Shown here: one piece after another, positions 12,201 to 25,052 of the stretch
How positions within the stretch are numbered: the first letter of the stretch is position 1
How the letters are laid out: each line of letters opens with the position of its first letter
DNA from: Sorghum bicolor
Lineage: Eukaryota > Streptophyta > Magnoliopsida > Poales > Poaceae
DNA: 64,000 bases
NCBI RefSeq assembly: GCF_000003195.3
Contig: NW_018396400.1
Coordinates: forward strand, 343,163-407,162
Direction: 5' to 3'
Notes under the pieces: model-generated
What the model was told of the DNA's origin: nothing
Seen by the model: only the letters and a program-made list of their open reading frames with translations
Databases searched by the model: none
Made by a program: the position numbers and the translations under genes

Positions 12201-15200
12201 CATTATGCGCAAACCATGCACCAATCTTGCACCTAAACTAACACTGTCTCCAAACAGATTGAAGCGAGATTCCATATGACACACATGATCTAGGAGTTCT
12301 ATCAGGTGCGTCCAAATTGATTTTTGAGAATATGGTATGTTCCATGCAAACCGTACACCTATCGTTCATCAAGATTAGCACTATCTCCAAACAGACTGAA
12401 CCGAGCTTTCACTTGAGCTTCTTCACCTAGGAGTACCATCGGGAACTTCCACAACAATATCTAAGCCTATGGTGCACTGGGCACGAACCATGCAACTATC
12501 TTGCACCGAAACTAATACTATCTCCAACTAGACCGAAGCGAGATTCCATATGATACACTTCATCTAGTAGTTCCATTGGGTGCATCTACAGTTCCATCGG
12601 GTGTGTCCAAATTGATTTCTGAGCATATGGTATGTTCCATGCAAACCGTGCACCTATCTTGCATCAAGATTAGAACTATCTCCAAACAGACAGAACCAAG
12701 ATTCCACATGAGCCTCTTCACCAAGGAGTACCATCGCGTGCGTCCAAAATAGTTTCTTAGCCTATGGTGCATTAGGCACAAACCGTGTACCTATCTTGCA
12801 TCGAAACTAACACTATCTCCAAAGAGACCGAAGTGAGATTCTATATGACACACGTCATCTAGGAGTTCTATTGGGTGCTTCCAAATATTTTGAAGCATAT
12901 GGTACGTTCGAAGCAATTGGTGCACCTATCTTGCATCAAGATTAGCACTATCTCCAAACAAAGCAAACTGAGCTTCCACTTAAGCTCCTTTACCCAAGAG
13001 TATCATCGGGTGCATCCAAAATGGTTTCTTAGCCTATGATGCATTAGGCGCAAACTGTGTACCTATCTTGCGCCAAAACTACCTCTGTCTCCAAACAGAC
13101 CAAAGCGAGTTTCTATATGACACATGTCATCTAGGAGTTCTATTGGGGTGTGTCCAAATGGATTTCTTAGCATATGATATGTTCCATGCAAACCGTGCAC
13201 CTATCTTGCATCAAGATTAGCATTATCTCCAAACAGATCGAATAAAGCTTCCACATGAGCCTCTTCACCTAGGATTATCATCGGGTGCTTCCATAATGGT
13301 TTCTGAGCCTATGGTGCATTATGCGCAAACCATGCACCAATCTTGCACCTAAACTAACACTATCTCCATACAGATTGAAGCAAGATTCCATATGACACAC
13401 ATGAGCTAGGAGTTCTATCGGGTGCGTCCAAATTGATTTCTGTGAATATGGTATGTTCCATGCAAACCGTACACCTATCTTTCATCAAGATTAACACTAT
13501 CTCCAAACAGACCGAACCGAGCTTTCACTTGAGCCTCTTCACCTAGGAGTACAATCAGGAACTTCCACAATGGTTTCTGAGCCAATGGTGCACTGGGCAC
13601 AAACCATGTAACTATCTTGCACCGGAACTAATACTATCTCCAACTGGACCGAAGCGAGATTCCCTATGATACACTTCATCTAGTAGTTCCATCGGGTGCA
13701 TCTACAGTTCCATCCGGTGTGTCCAAATTGATTTCTGAGCATATGGTATGTTTCATGCAAACCGTGCACCTATCTTGCATCAAGATTAGAACTATCTCCA
13801 AACAGACAGAACCAAGATTCCACATGAGCCTCTTCACCAAGGAGTACCATCGCGTGCGTCCAAAATAGTTTCTTAGCCTATGGTGCATTAGGCACAAACT
13901 GTGTACCTATCTTGCAACGAAACTAACACTATCTCCAAAGAGACCGAAGTGAGACTCTATATGACACACGTCATCTAGGAGTTCTATTGGGTGCTTTCAA
14001 ATATATTTCGAAGCATATGGTACGTTGGATGCAATTCGTGCACATATCTTGCATCAAGATTAGCATTATCTCCAAACAAAGCAAACTGAGTTTCCACTTG
14101 AGCCCCTTTACCCAGGAGTATCATCAGGTGCATCCAAAATGGTTTCTTATCCTATGATGCATTAGGCGCAAACTGTGTACCTATCTTGCACCAAAACTAA
14201 CTCTGTCTCCAAACAGACCAAAGCGAGATTCTATATGACACATGTCATCTAGGAGTTCTATTGGGGTGCGTCTAAATGGATTTCTTAGCATATGGTATGT
14301 TCCATGTAAAACCGTGCACCTATCTTGCATCAAGATTAGCACTATCTCCAAACAGATCGAACCGACCTTCCACTTGAGCCTCTTTACCTAGGATTATCAT
14401 CGGGTTCTTCCATAATGGTTTCTGAGCCTATGGTGCATTATGCGCAAACCATGCACCAATCTTGCACCTAAACTAACACTGTCTCCAAACAGATTGAAGC
14501 GAGATTCCATATGAGACACATGATCTAGGAGTTCTATCGGGTGCGTCCAAATTGATTTATGAGAATATGGTATGTTCCATGCAAACCGTACACCTATCTT
14601 TCATCAAGATTAGCATTATCTCCAAATAGACCGAACCGAGCTTGCACTTGAGCCTCTTCACCTAGGAGTACCATCGGGAACTTCCACAACGATTTCTGAG
14701 CCTATGGTGCACTGGGCATAAACCATGCAACTATCTTGCACCGAAACTATTACTATCTCCATCTGGACCGAAGCAAGATTCCATATGATACACTTCATCT
14801 AGTAGTTCCATTGGGTGCATCTACAGTTCCATCAGGTGTGTCCAAATTGAATTCTGAGCATATGGTATGTTCCATGCAAACCGTGGACCTATCTTGCATC
14901 AAGATTAGAACTATCTCCAAACAGACAGAACCAAGATTCCACATGAGCCTCTTCACCAAGGAGTACCATCGCGTGCGTCCAAAATAGTTTCTTAGCCTAT
15001 GGTGTATTAGGCACAAACCGTGTACCTATCTAGCACCAAAACTAACACTATCTCCAAAGAGACCGAAGTGAGATTCTATATGACACACATCATCTAGAAG
15101 TTCTATTGGGTGCCTCCAAATATATTTTGAAGCATATGGTACGTTCGATGCAATTTGTGCACCTATCTTGCATCAAGATTAGCACTATCTCCAAACAAAA

Positions 15201-17324
15201 CAAACTGAGATTCCACTTGAGCCCCTTTACCCAAGAGTATCATCAGGTGCATCCAAAATGGTTTCTTAGCCTATGACGCATTAGGCGCAAACTGTGTACC
15301 TATCTTGCACCAAAACTAACTCTGTCTCCAAACAGACCAAAGCGAGATTCTATATGACACATGTCATCTAGGAGTTCTATTGGGGTGCGTCTAAATGGAT
15401 TTTTTAGCATATGGTATGTTCCATGCAAACCGTGCACCTATCTTGCATCAAGATTAGCACTATCTCCAAACCGATCGAACCGAGCTTCCACATGAGCCTC
15501 TTCACCTAGGATTATCATCGGGTGCTTCCATAATGGTTTCTGAGCCTATGGTGCATTATGTGCAAACTATGCACCAATCATGCACCTAAACTAACACTGT
15601 CTCCAAACAGATTGAAGCGAGATTCCATATGACACACATGGTCTAGGAGTTCTATCGGGTGCGTCTAAATTGATTTCTGAGAATATGGTACGTTCCATGC
15701 AAACCGTACACCTATCTTTCATCAAGATTAGCACTATCTCCAAACAGACCGAACCGAGCTTTCACTTGAGCCTCTTCACCTAGGAGTACAATCGGGAACT
15801 TCCACAACGATTTCTGAGCCTATGGTGCACTCGGCACAAACCATGGAACTATCTTGCAACGAAACTAATACTATCTCCAACTGGACCGAAGCGAGATTCA
15901 ATATGATACACTTCACCTAGTAGTTCCATCGGGTGCATCTACAGTTCCATCGGGTGTGTCCAAATTGATTTTCTGAGTATATGGTATGTTCCATGCAAAC
16001 TGTGCACCTATCTTGCATCAAGATTAGAACTATCTCCAAACAAACAGATCCAAGATTCCACGTGAGCCTCTTCACCAAGGAGTACCATCGCGTGCGTCCA
16101 AAATAGTTTCTTAGCCTATGGTGCATTAGGCATAAAACGTGTACCTATCTTGCACCAAAACTAACACTATCTCCAAAGAGACCGAAGTGAGATTCTATAT
16201 GACACACGTCATCTAGGAGTTCTATTGGGTGCTTCCAAATATATTTCGAAGCATATGGTACGTTCGATGCCATTCGTGCACCTATCTTGCATCAAGATTA
16301 GAACTATCTCCAAACAGATAGAACCAAGATTCCACATGAGCCTCTTCACCAAGGAGTACCATCGCGTGCGTCCAAAATAGTTTCTTAGCCTATGGTGCAT
16401 TAGGCACACACCGTGTACCTATCTTGCACCAAAACTAACTCTATCCCCAAACAGACGAAAGCGAGATTCTATATGACACATGTCATCTAGGAGTTCATTT
16501 GGGGTGCGTCTAAATGGATTTCTTAGCATACGGTATGTTCCATGCAAACCGTGCACCTATCTTGCATCAAGATTAGCACTATCTCCAAACAGATCGAACC
16601 AACCTTCCACTTGAGCCTCTTCACCTAGGATTATCATCGGGTGCTTCCATAATGGTTTCTGAGCCTATGGTGCATTATGCGCAAACCATGCACCAATCTT
16701 GCACCTAAACTAACACTGTCTCGAAACAGATTGAAGCTAGGTTCCATATGACACACATGATCTAGGAGTTCTATCGGGTGCATCCAAATTGATTTCTGAG
16801 AATATGGTACATTCTATGCAAACCGTACACCTATCTTTCATCAAGATTAGCACTATCTCCAAACATACCGAACCGAGCTTTCACTTGAGCCTCTTCACCT
16901 AGGAGTACCATCGGGAACTTCCACAACGGTTTCTAAGCCTATGGTGCACTGGACACAAACCATGCACCTATCTTGCACCGAAACTAATACTTTCTCCAAC
17001 TAGACTGAAGCGAGATTCCATATGATACACTTCATCTATTTGTTCTATCGGGTGCATCTACAGTTCCATCGGGTGTGTCCAACTTGATTTCTGAACATAT
17101 GGTATGTTCCATGCAAACCGTGCACCTATCTTGCATCAAGATTAGAACTATCTCCAAACAGACAGAACCAAGATTGCACATGAGCCTCTTCACCAAGGAG
17201 TACCATCGCGTGCGTCCAAAATAGTTTCTTAGTCTATGGTGCATTAGGCACAAACCGTGTACCGATCTTGCACCGAAACTAACACTATCTCCAAAGAGAC
17301 TGAAGTGAGATTCTATATGACACA

Positions 17325-19557
17325 CGTCATCTAGGAGTTCTATTGGGTGCTTCCAAATATATTTCGAAGCATATGGTACGTTCCATGCAATTCGTGCACC
17401 TATCTTGCATCAAGATTAGCATTATCTCCAAACAAAGCAAACTGAGCTTCCACTTGAGCCCCTTTACCTAGGAGTATCATCGGGTGCATCCAAAATGGTT
17501 TCTTAGCCTATGATGCATTAGGCGCAAACTGTGTACCTATCTTGCACCAAAACTAACCCTGTCTCCAAAGAGACCAAAGCGAGATTCTATATGACACATG
17601 TCATCTAGGAGTTCTATTGGGGTGCGTCTAAATGGATTTCTTAGCATATGGTATGTTCCATGCAAACTGTGCACCTATCTTGCATCAAGATTAGCACTAT
17701 TTCCAAACAGATCGAACCAACCTTCCACTTGAGCCTCTTCACCTAGGATTATCATCGGGTGCTTACATAATGGTTTCTGAGCCTATGGTGCATTATGCGC
17801 AAACCATGCACCAATCTTGCACCTAAACTAACACTATCTCCAAATAGATTGAAGCTAGATTCCATATGACACACATGATCTAGGAGGTATATCGGGTGCA
17901 TCCAAATTGATTTCTAAGAATATGGTACGTTCCATGCAAACCGTACACCTATCTTTCATCAAGATTAGCACTATCTCCAAACAGACCGAACCGAGCTTTC
18001 ACTTGAGCCTCTTCACCTAGGAGTACCATAGGGAACTTTCACAACGATTTTTGAGCCTATGGTGCACTGGGCACAAACCATGCAACTATCTTGCACCGAA
18101 ACTAATACTATCTCCAACTGGTCCGAAGCGAGATTTCATATGATACACTTCATCTAGTAGTTCCATCGGGTGCATCTACAGTTCCATCGGGTGTGTCCAA
18201 ATTGATTTCTGAGCATATGGTATGTTCCATGCATACCGTGCACCTATCTTGCATCAAGATTAGAACTATCTCCAAACTGACAGAACCAAGATTCCACATG
18301 AGCCTCTTCACCAAGGAGTACCATCGCGTGAGTCCAAAATAGTTTCTTAGCCTTTGGTGCATTAGGCACAAACCGTGTACCTATCTTGCACCGAAACTAA
18401 CACTATCTCCAAAGAGACTGAAGTGAGATTCTATATGACACACGTCATCTAGGAGTTCTATTGGGTGCTTCCAAATATATTTCTAAGCATATGGTACGTT
18501 TGATGCAATTCGTGCACCTATCTTACATCAAGATTAGCACTATCTCCAAACAAAGCAAACTGAGCTTCCACTTGAGCCCTTTTACCCAGGAGTATCATCG
18601 AGTGCATCTAAAATGGTTTCTTAGCCTATGATGCATTAGGCGCAAACTGTGTACCTATCTTGCACCAAAACTACCTCTGTCTCCAAACAAACCAAAGCGA
18701 TATTCTATATGACACATGTCATCTAGGTGTTCTATTGCGGTGCGTCCAAATGGATTTCTTAGCATATGGTATGTTCCATGCAAACCGTGCACCTATCTTG
18801 CATCAAGATTAGCTCTATCTCTAAATAGATCGAACCGACCTTCCACTTGAGCCTCTTCACCTAGGAGTATTATCGGGTGCTTCCATAATGGTTTCCGAGC
18901 CTATGGTCCATTATGCGCAAACCATGCACCAATCTTGCACCTAAACTGTCTCGAAACAGATTGAAGCAAGATTCCATATGACACACATGATCTAGGAGTT
19001 CTATCGGGTGTGTCCAAATTGATTTCCGAGAATATGGTATGTTCCATGCAAACCGTACACCTATCTTGCATCAAGATTAGCACTATCTCCAAACAGACCG
19101 AACCGAGCTTTCACTTGAGCCTCTTCACCTAGGAGTACCATTGGGAACTTCCACAACGGTTTCTGAGCCTATGGTGCACTGGACACAAACCATGCACCTA
19201 TTTTGCACCGAAACTTATACTATCTCCAACTAGACTGAAGCGAGATTCCATATGATACACTTTATCTAGTTGTTCTATCGGGTGCATCTACAGTTCCATC
19301 GGGTGTGTCCAAATTGATTTCTGAACATATGGTATGTTCCATGCGAACCGTGCACCTATCTTGCATCAAGATTAGAACTATCTCCAAACAGATAGAACCA
19401 AGATTCCACATGAGCCTCTTCACCAAGGAGTACCATCGCGTGCGTCCAAAATAGTTTCTTAGCCTATGGTGCATTAGGCACACACCGTGTACCTATCTTG
19501 CACTGAAACTAACACTATCTCCAAAGAGACCGAAGAGACATTCTATATGACACACGT
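17325..19557 (+). repeat. ~2.23-kb double unit, repeated from 19557 to the 21014 insertion site
   Basis: Two consecutive 8-mers differ from each other but match the next pair. 'CCAAAGAGACCAAAGCG' (monomer B) is at about 17573 and 19795, 'AACTTTCACAACGATTTTTGAG' variants are at about 18033 and 20265, and 'CTAGGTGTTCTATTG' is at about 18724 and 20953. Offsets are about 2,222-2,232 bp. The second copy is interrupted by the Tekay-like element and resumes at 35766, where 'AGCTCTATC' matches the first copy at about 18812. Confidence 0.65.
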
Positions 19558-21009
19558 CATCTAGGAGTTCTATTTGGTGCTCCCAAATATATTTCGAAGC
19601 ATATGGTACGTTCCATGCAATTCGTGCACCTATCTTGCATCAAGATTAAAACTATCTCCAAACAAAGCAAACTGATTTTCCACTTGAGCCCCTTTACCTA
19701 GGAGTATCATCGGGTGCATCCAAAATGCTTTCTTAGCCTATGATGCATTAGGCGCAAACTGTGTACCTATCTTGCACCAAAACTAACTCTGTCTCCAAAG
19801 AGACCAAAGCGAGATTCTATATGACACATGTCATCTAGGAGTTCTATTGGGGTGCGTCTAAATGGATTTCTTAGCATATGGTATGTTCCATGCAAACCGT
19901 GCACCTATCTTGTATCAAGATTAGCACTATCTCCAAATAGATCGAACCAACCTTCCACTTGAGCCTCTTCACCTAGGATTATCATCGGGTGCTTCCATAA
20001 TGGTTTCTGAGCCTATGGTGCATTATGCGCAAACCATGCACCAATCTTGCACCTAAACTAACACTGTCTCCAAACAGATTGAAGCTAGATTCCATATGAC
20101 ACACATGATCTAGGAGTTCTATCGGGTGCATCCAAATTGATTTATGAGAATATGGTACGTTCCATGCAAACCGTACACCTATCTTTCATCAAGATTAGCA
20201 CTATCTCCAAACAGACCGAACCGGGCTTTCACTTGAGCCTCTTCACCTAGGAGTACCATCGGGAACTTTCACAACGATTTTTGAGCCTATGGTGCACTGG
20301 GCACAAACCATGCAACTATCTTGCACCGAAACTAATACTATCTCCAAATGGACCGAAGCGAGATTCCATATGATACACTTCATCTAGTAGTTCCATCGGG
20401 TGCATCTACAGTTCCATCGGGTGTGTCCAAATTGATTTCTGAGCATATGGTATGTTCCATGCAAACCGTGCACCTATCTTGCATCAAGATTAGAACTTTC
20501 TCCAAACAGACAGAACCAAGATTCCACATGAGCCTCTTCACCAAGGAGTACCATCGCGTGCGTCCAAAATAGTTTCTTAGCCTATGGTGCATTAGGCAGA
20601 AACTGTTTACCTATCTTGGACCGAAACTAACACTATCTCCAAAGAGACCGAAGTGAGATTCTATATGACACATGTCATCTAGGAGTTCTATTGGGTGCTT
20701 CCAAATATATTTCTAAGCGTATGGTACGTTTGATGCAATTCGTGCACCTATCTTGCATCAAGATTAGTACTATCTCCAAACAAAGCAAACTGAGCTTCCA
20801 CTTGAGCCCTTTTTCCGAGGAGTATCATCGAGTGCATCTAAAATGGTTCTTAGCCTATGATGCATTAGGCGCAAACTGTGTACCTATCTTGCACCAAAAC
20901 TACCTCTGTCTCCAAACAAACCAAAGCGAGATTCTATATGACACATGTCATCTAGGTGTTCTATTGGGGTGCGTCCAAATGGATTTCTTAGCATATGGTA
21001 TGTTCCATG

Positions 21010-21014
21010 CAAAC
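21010..21014 (+). repeat. Target-site duplication, left copy (CAAAC)
   Basis: CAAAC directly precedes the LTR start TGTAACACC and recurs as 35766-35770 directly after the 3' LTR end TGTGACA. Joining the flanks at this pentamer gives an uninterrupted satellite monomer boundary. This shows a single intact integration without later rearrangement. Confidence 0.95.
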
Positions 21015-21016
21015 TG

Positions 21017-21032
21017 TAACACCTCCGTGTTA
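21017..21032. other. Inverted repeat at the LTR edge
   Basis: TAACAC-CTCC-GTGTTA forms a 6-bp stem with a 4-base loop two bases inside the LTR terminus. The same hairpin is at 31755-31770 in the 3' LTR. It may simply be part of the terminal integrase recognition region; I assign no proven role. Confidence 0.5.
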
Positions 21033-23297
21033 AGCATGCATTATGCATATAACTAATTAACCTTAAACCTTCATTTAAGCATGGCATAAGCATCATCAAG
21101 CACTAACCCTAAATGCATCATTATTTTATGTGTTGCATTTGTTTTAATTTAATTAATTGCTTGAGTGTTGTTTTGTTAATTAATTGTCTTGCAAACAACT
21201 TGATCAAGTTTGGATCCATGTGCCTAGCCTTTCAAAATGATTTAGCAAAATTTATTGCAAAAGATTTGGTGCATTTTGGAGCAAAAGAAAATAAATTGGA
21301 AAAAATTTCCTATTATTCCCAAGATTCAAAATAAATTTGTGGTTCAAAAATTATTTAGAATTTTGAGTTGAGACCTAAATGAAAGTTGTTCAGCTTGAAA
21401 TTCTCTGCAACTTTTATTTTGGGCACTTTTCATGAAAAAGCTTTTAAATTTGCCAAATAATTGCATTTGAGTTGGATTAAAAAAAATAAAAAAATAAAAG
21501 GGGAACCAGCGCGAACCGGCAGGCCGGATTCGGCCCACACCGGCCCACCCGCCGCGTCCGCGTCCGCGCTCGCGCGCCGCGTGGCCGACCGGCCGCAGGC
21601 CAGGAGCGCCACGCGCTCGACGTCGCCTGGCCGCCGCGCCGCGTGGCCGGCGATGCCTGGCGAGCGGGCCCTACGACCGTGTACACCCGAAATGGGACGC
21701 GCCTCGTCCCATTTCACTCTCGCACTCGCTCAGCTGCGCCCTGCTCGCTCTCCCTCGCTCTCGCCGCGGCAGCCGCTGCAGCGCGCACGCCACCGCGACG
21801 CTCGCCGTCGCCGGCGTGTTCGGCCGTCACCGTGCCCGTTCAAGCCTCGCCTGCGCACGCTCGAGCTTCGCCACCACCTGCGCCACCCATCCGCTCGCTT
21901 CCCGCCACTGCCATCGTCGGTAAGGAGGCCGATTTGGCCGGTTCTTCCGCACCGCCATGGGCCGAACTCCGCAAGCTCGCGCGCCGCCGCGTCTCTGCCT
22001 CCCTGCTCCCTCCTTTTCTCTCTCTGCGCGCACCGGAGCCGCTAGACCTCGAATCGAGCGTCCGCACGCTCTATCGGAACAATGCGCGCGTAACGGCCAC
22101 CGCGCATTGCTCGTCGGAGCTTTTCTCCGCCGCCGAGCTGCCATGCACGCGGCCGAAAACCTCCAGCGCCCGACACACACACCAAACCTTAGGACTAGAT
22201 CCGCCTCGCACTCGCACGCGCGGTGCGCTCCTCGTCGGGGCCAACCGGCGCCGGAGACGGCCACCGCACCTCTGTGCCGACCGCCGGAGCGTCGGCCGCC
22301 GCCTCGGCCTGGCCGTGGGGTCTTGGGCCGAGGGGCTCAGCCTGGCAGCGGCCGCGGCCTGCTGGGCCGGCCCAGGCGCTAGGGTTTCAGCCCTTTTTTC
22401 TTTTATTTGATTTTCAGAAAAATGTTTTGATTAAGTTTGAATTTGTAGCTAGAGCAAATGAGATCCAAATTTGATGAAATTTGTTTTGTTAGACTTCTAC
22501 TGAGTAGATCTGTCATTGAAAAATATGAGATGTATTTTTGGTGAATATTTTCTGTGTAGATTTATTTAGTTGCTTAAATAGCTGAAATCTGAGTAAATGC
22601 ATAGTAAATAGTTTGTTGCTCTGAAAAATGTGATTCTTGTTTTGCTAGACTCTATGTGTGATGTAGTTGCTGGAAAAATTTAATGGAATGCAGTTACTGT
22701 ACAAAAATATTGGAAAATGAATTAATTTCATTTTGAGCTGATTCTTGTATGATTTTTAATAAATAAAATACGTGGAATTATGCCTTGATAATTTTTGCTA
22801 ACTTCTCTTGTGCTAAGTAGTATTAGACAAAAATATGAAATCTGTTGTTTGACACTTTTCACTGCACAAAGTTATTAAATGTGCATTTCTGACCAGTAGC
22901 TTCATCTTTTTGTGTAGGCTGCTGTACTTAGCAAACTGTGTTGAAAAATTTATCATGGTTCTGTTATAGCATAGTGTAGCTCCTGTAATTTTTGTAGAAT
23001 TTTCTGAACTGTCTAGACAGAGGTCACAGTTCAGGCCTATTTATTCACATGAAAAGATAAGTAATAGGATTAAAACGATTTAATGGTTTTTATATCCATT
23101 CTTGTGCATTTTCGATTATGTGATGCTTGCTGGTTCCTTGTTTGAGCATCATAGCTGAAATGTGATGCTGGTAATGAATCCTAGTTTTTCTCGTGTTTTT
23201 GCGTTTTTGTGTGTGTGCCTAGCCACACCGCTCTTCTTTGTGCACTTCTCTAAGTGTTTAGAGAAGAAGTATGCACTTACTCCGTAAATGAGTTAGG

Positions 23298-23687
23298 TTG
23301 TTAGTAGAAAAGAGATGCGCACCTATTCTATCAAAAGATTTATTAATCATCTTCATCCATGATCATCATACATCGTACATTCATGATACTTATGCACGTG
23401 CATCGCATCATACAGGTTCGCAAGAGGACCTCCCGTATTCGGAGATAGAGGAGAATGTTCAGGAGGAGCCCCAGCCGGAGGTCTCACAAGAAGAAGGCGA
23501 AGAGGAACTGCCGGAGTGCCCAGACCACCGCGCGTCTGACTTTGTGCAAGGCAAGCACCGGAGCATCCCCTTACCTATGCTTTCTAACAGTCTAATTATG
23601 CTTTTTGATTGTTGCATTAAGTATAGGAGTTGTGTGACACCGTTGCTGCATATTATCCTTGCTTTACCATTGATTATCCTACCTTGA
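23298..23687 (+). other. Acidic short ORF within the 5' LTR (129 codons)
   Basis: The middle of this ORF, after an AG splice-acceptor-like site ending at about 23415 (CATACAG), reads as an acidic, Glu/Pro-rich peptide (EEPQPEVSQEEGEEELPE) followed by a basic segment. The reading frame is also open in the 3' LTR at 34028-34417 with at least two amino-acid changes (S to L, E to K). It looks more protein-like than neighbouring LTR ORFs and could be an LTR-encoded exon, but nothing proves translation and two near-identical LTR copies are not independent evidence of conservation. Confidence 0.3.
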
Positions 23688-24731
23688 TATACCCTGCTAG
23701 TCTAGGGCGAGTTTATGCTTAGCCTGCTTAGACGGTAGAAGTCGGGTGATTTCCTGTCATCCGCGAGATAGGTGGTTACCTATGATTGATGGAAATTCTC
23801 ATGTTGCTAATCATCTGGTTAATGGCTATGGATGATAAATGGAGACCGGACGGAGTCTTGTGGGGTTGTTGGACCATAGTGATTCTGTCTGTGTCGATTA
23901 AGGACCGTACCGTTGTTGTACCCCAAGTCATGTTGAACGCACGCCTCATGTTTAGCTGGCCGGATAAGTCGTTCCGACCGTGAAGCCCAACACTATCCGG
24001 GCCGATTCTCGATCCGTTCGCACCGTATTGGAGATGGATGGGGGACCACGGGGGCGCGAAGAGTAAGTCCGAGGTCCAGCATGGCTGGCTAAGGCAGTCG
24101 GGCGGTTCCCGGGTACGGAGGTTCTATGCGAGTCCGCGTGCTTGTCTTCCTGGATACGTGCCATGGTGATCTGTAACTCGCTTTAGCGGGTGAGTGTGGT
24201 TTGCATGAGGAATACCCCTGAGCTCAGTAGTAATCGATTCGAATCGCCATCGTTCCTGGACAGTGAACACTTGACTTGAGCTGCACCATCGTAGTAATGA
24301 TTATGGAATGTGGTTAATGATGATGATGGGTTAAGTTGATGAATATGATTATGGATACTACTTACTTGCTTAATCATGATTAATACTATAATGTTGCTTA
24401 GTACAGGTGCCCACTTAGTATAAGTAGGAATGATTAAGCTGAGCTATTTATTAAATGTTACTACTGCTTTTCCGCCAAAAGAGTCAAGCTATCCCCTGAT
24501 AAAGCCGGTCATCCTCCTTGGAGTCTTTTCTTTTGAGTTAGTCGGGTAAGTCTAGCTGGGTACCTTCTCGTACTCAGGGTTTTTCCCGCTTGTTGTTTGT
24601 GCAGACGGGCATACCTACCACGGGTATTGCGAGACCTGTCTTTTCCCAGTGGACTAGAAGGCCTTGGGAAAGGCTGATCTTAATACTCTCTCTCCAACTG
24701 CTTTTGATGGATGGACTCTGGACTGGCACTG

Positions 24732-24738
24732 TATAAAT
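24732..24738 (+). promoter_or_regulatory. Candidate TATA box of the 5' LTR
   Basis: TATAAAT lies 296 bp before the LTR end, a reasonable place for the U3/R boundary of an element transcribed from its LTR. The same motif is at 35462-35468 in the 3' LTR. The LTR is AT-rich here, so chance occurrence is possible. Confidence 0.3.
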
Positions 24739-25036
24739 CTTTAAAAGTGTGAGTTGGGTTGAGGTTTTAAAACTATCTTGTTTCCGCTATTTGGACTTGA
24801 GGAACTTGGTTTGTAATAACTTTATTTCCGCACTCTGATGTTGTTGAACTATTTGCGAAATGTTGTAACATGCGAATGGTGACGCTAAACTTGTACGACC
24901 TTGGTTGATGATGTTTGGTTTGAAATCCTTCGAGATTTCCAGACTACCGGGTTTATAGCGGCTTAAGTGTGACAATTGCTTGTTTAGCGAGTGATGTTTC
25001 ACTTATGCTTTTATAATTGGTCGGTTCTGTGACAGC

Positions 25037-25052
25037 AGGTATCAGAGCAAGG
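25037..25052 (+). promoter_or_regulatory. Primer-binding site, initiator tRNA-Met type
   Basis: GGTATCAGAGCAAGG, starting 3 bases after the LTR end, matches the plant initiator tRNA-Met complement (GGTATCAGAGC core). It is where minus-strand reverse transcription would start. The first base of the usual TGG is A here. Confidence 0.85.

Larger units (their letters stand above)
1..21014 (+). repeat. Centromeric tandem satellite, ~137-bp monomer, left block
   Basis: The whole stretch is head-to-tail copies of a roughly 137-bp unit. The recurring anchor 'GTGCACCTATCTTGCATCAA' or its sister 'GTGTACCTATCTTGCACC' starts at 74, 211, 349 and 486, then every 137-138 bp. Two monomer classes alternate: one carries 'CATCAAGATTAG', the other 'CACC(A/G)AAACTAA', so the basic structural unit is a 274-bp dimer. 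Length and motif fit the CEN38/SCEN centromeric satellite of sorghum and sugarcane relatives, in which CENH3 nucleosomes assemble (family knowledge; no alignment run). Nothing else is inserted before 21015. Short minus-strand ORFs that recur once per higher-order unit are by-products of repetition, not genes. Confidence 0.9.
21015..25034 (+). repeat. 5' LTR of the Tekay-like element (4,020 bp)
   Basis: Starts TGTAACACC and ends TGTGACA, with 5'-TG...CA-3' termini. The composition is strongly partitioned: an AT-rich first 500 bp, a GC- and CpG-rich block at about 21510-22380, then AT-rich sequence with scattered short ORFs. A TATAAAT candidate lies at 24732-24738. The many ORFs on both strands of the GC-rich block are long only because stop codons are rare there. 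Nearly identical to 31753-35765; the main differences are indels around 21475-21600. Confidence 0.95.

Noticed and set aside
694..20592. Dozens of 60-106-codon ORFs in the satellite, many starting MCLMHHRLRNYFG
   Set aside because: They recur at the repeat period, lie on either strand of a homogenised satellite, have no recognisable domain and need no coding explanation.
1..21014. CRISPR-like regular repeats
   Set aside because: There are no unique spacers; the entire 137-bp period is conserved, and the context is a plant centromere.
21461..22410. Long overlapping ORFs (up to 255 codons) on both strands of the LTR GC-rich block, repeated at 32210-33140
   Set aside because: Several frames are open at once because stop codons are rare in GC-rich sequence; composition is Ala/Arg/Pro-rich without motifs.
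23786..23983. Short ORF in the LTR (and its copy at 34516-34713)
   Set aside because: No domain, and no sign of coding constraint beyond LTR identity.
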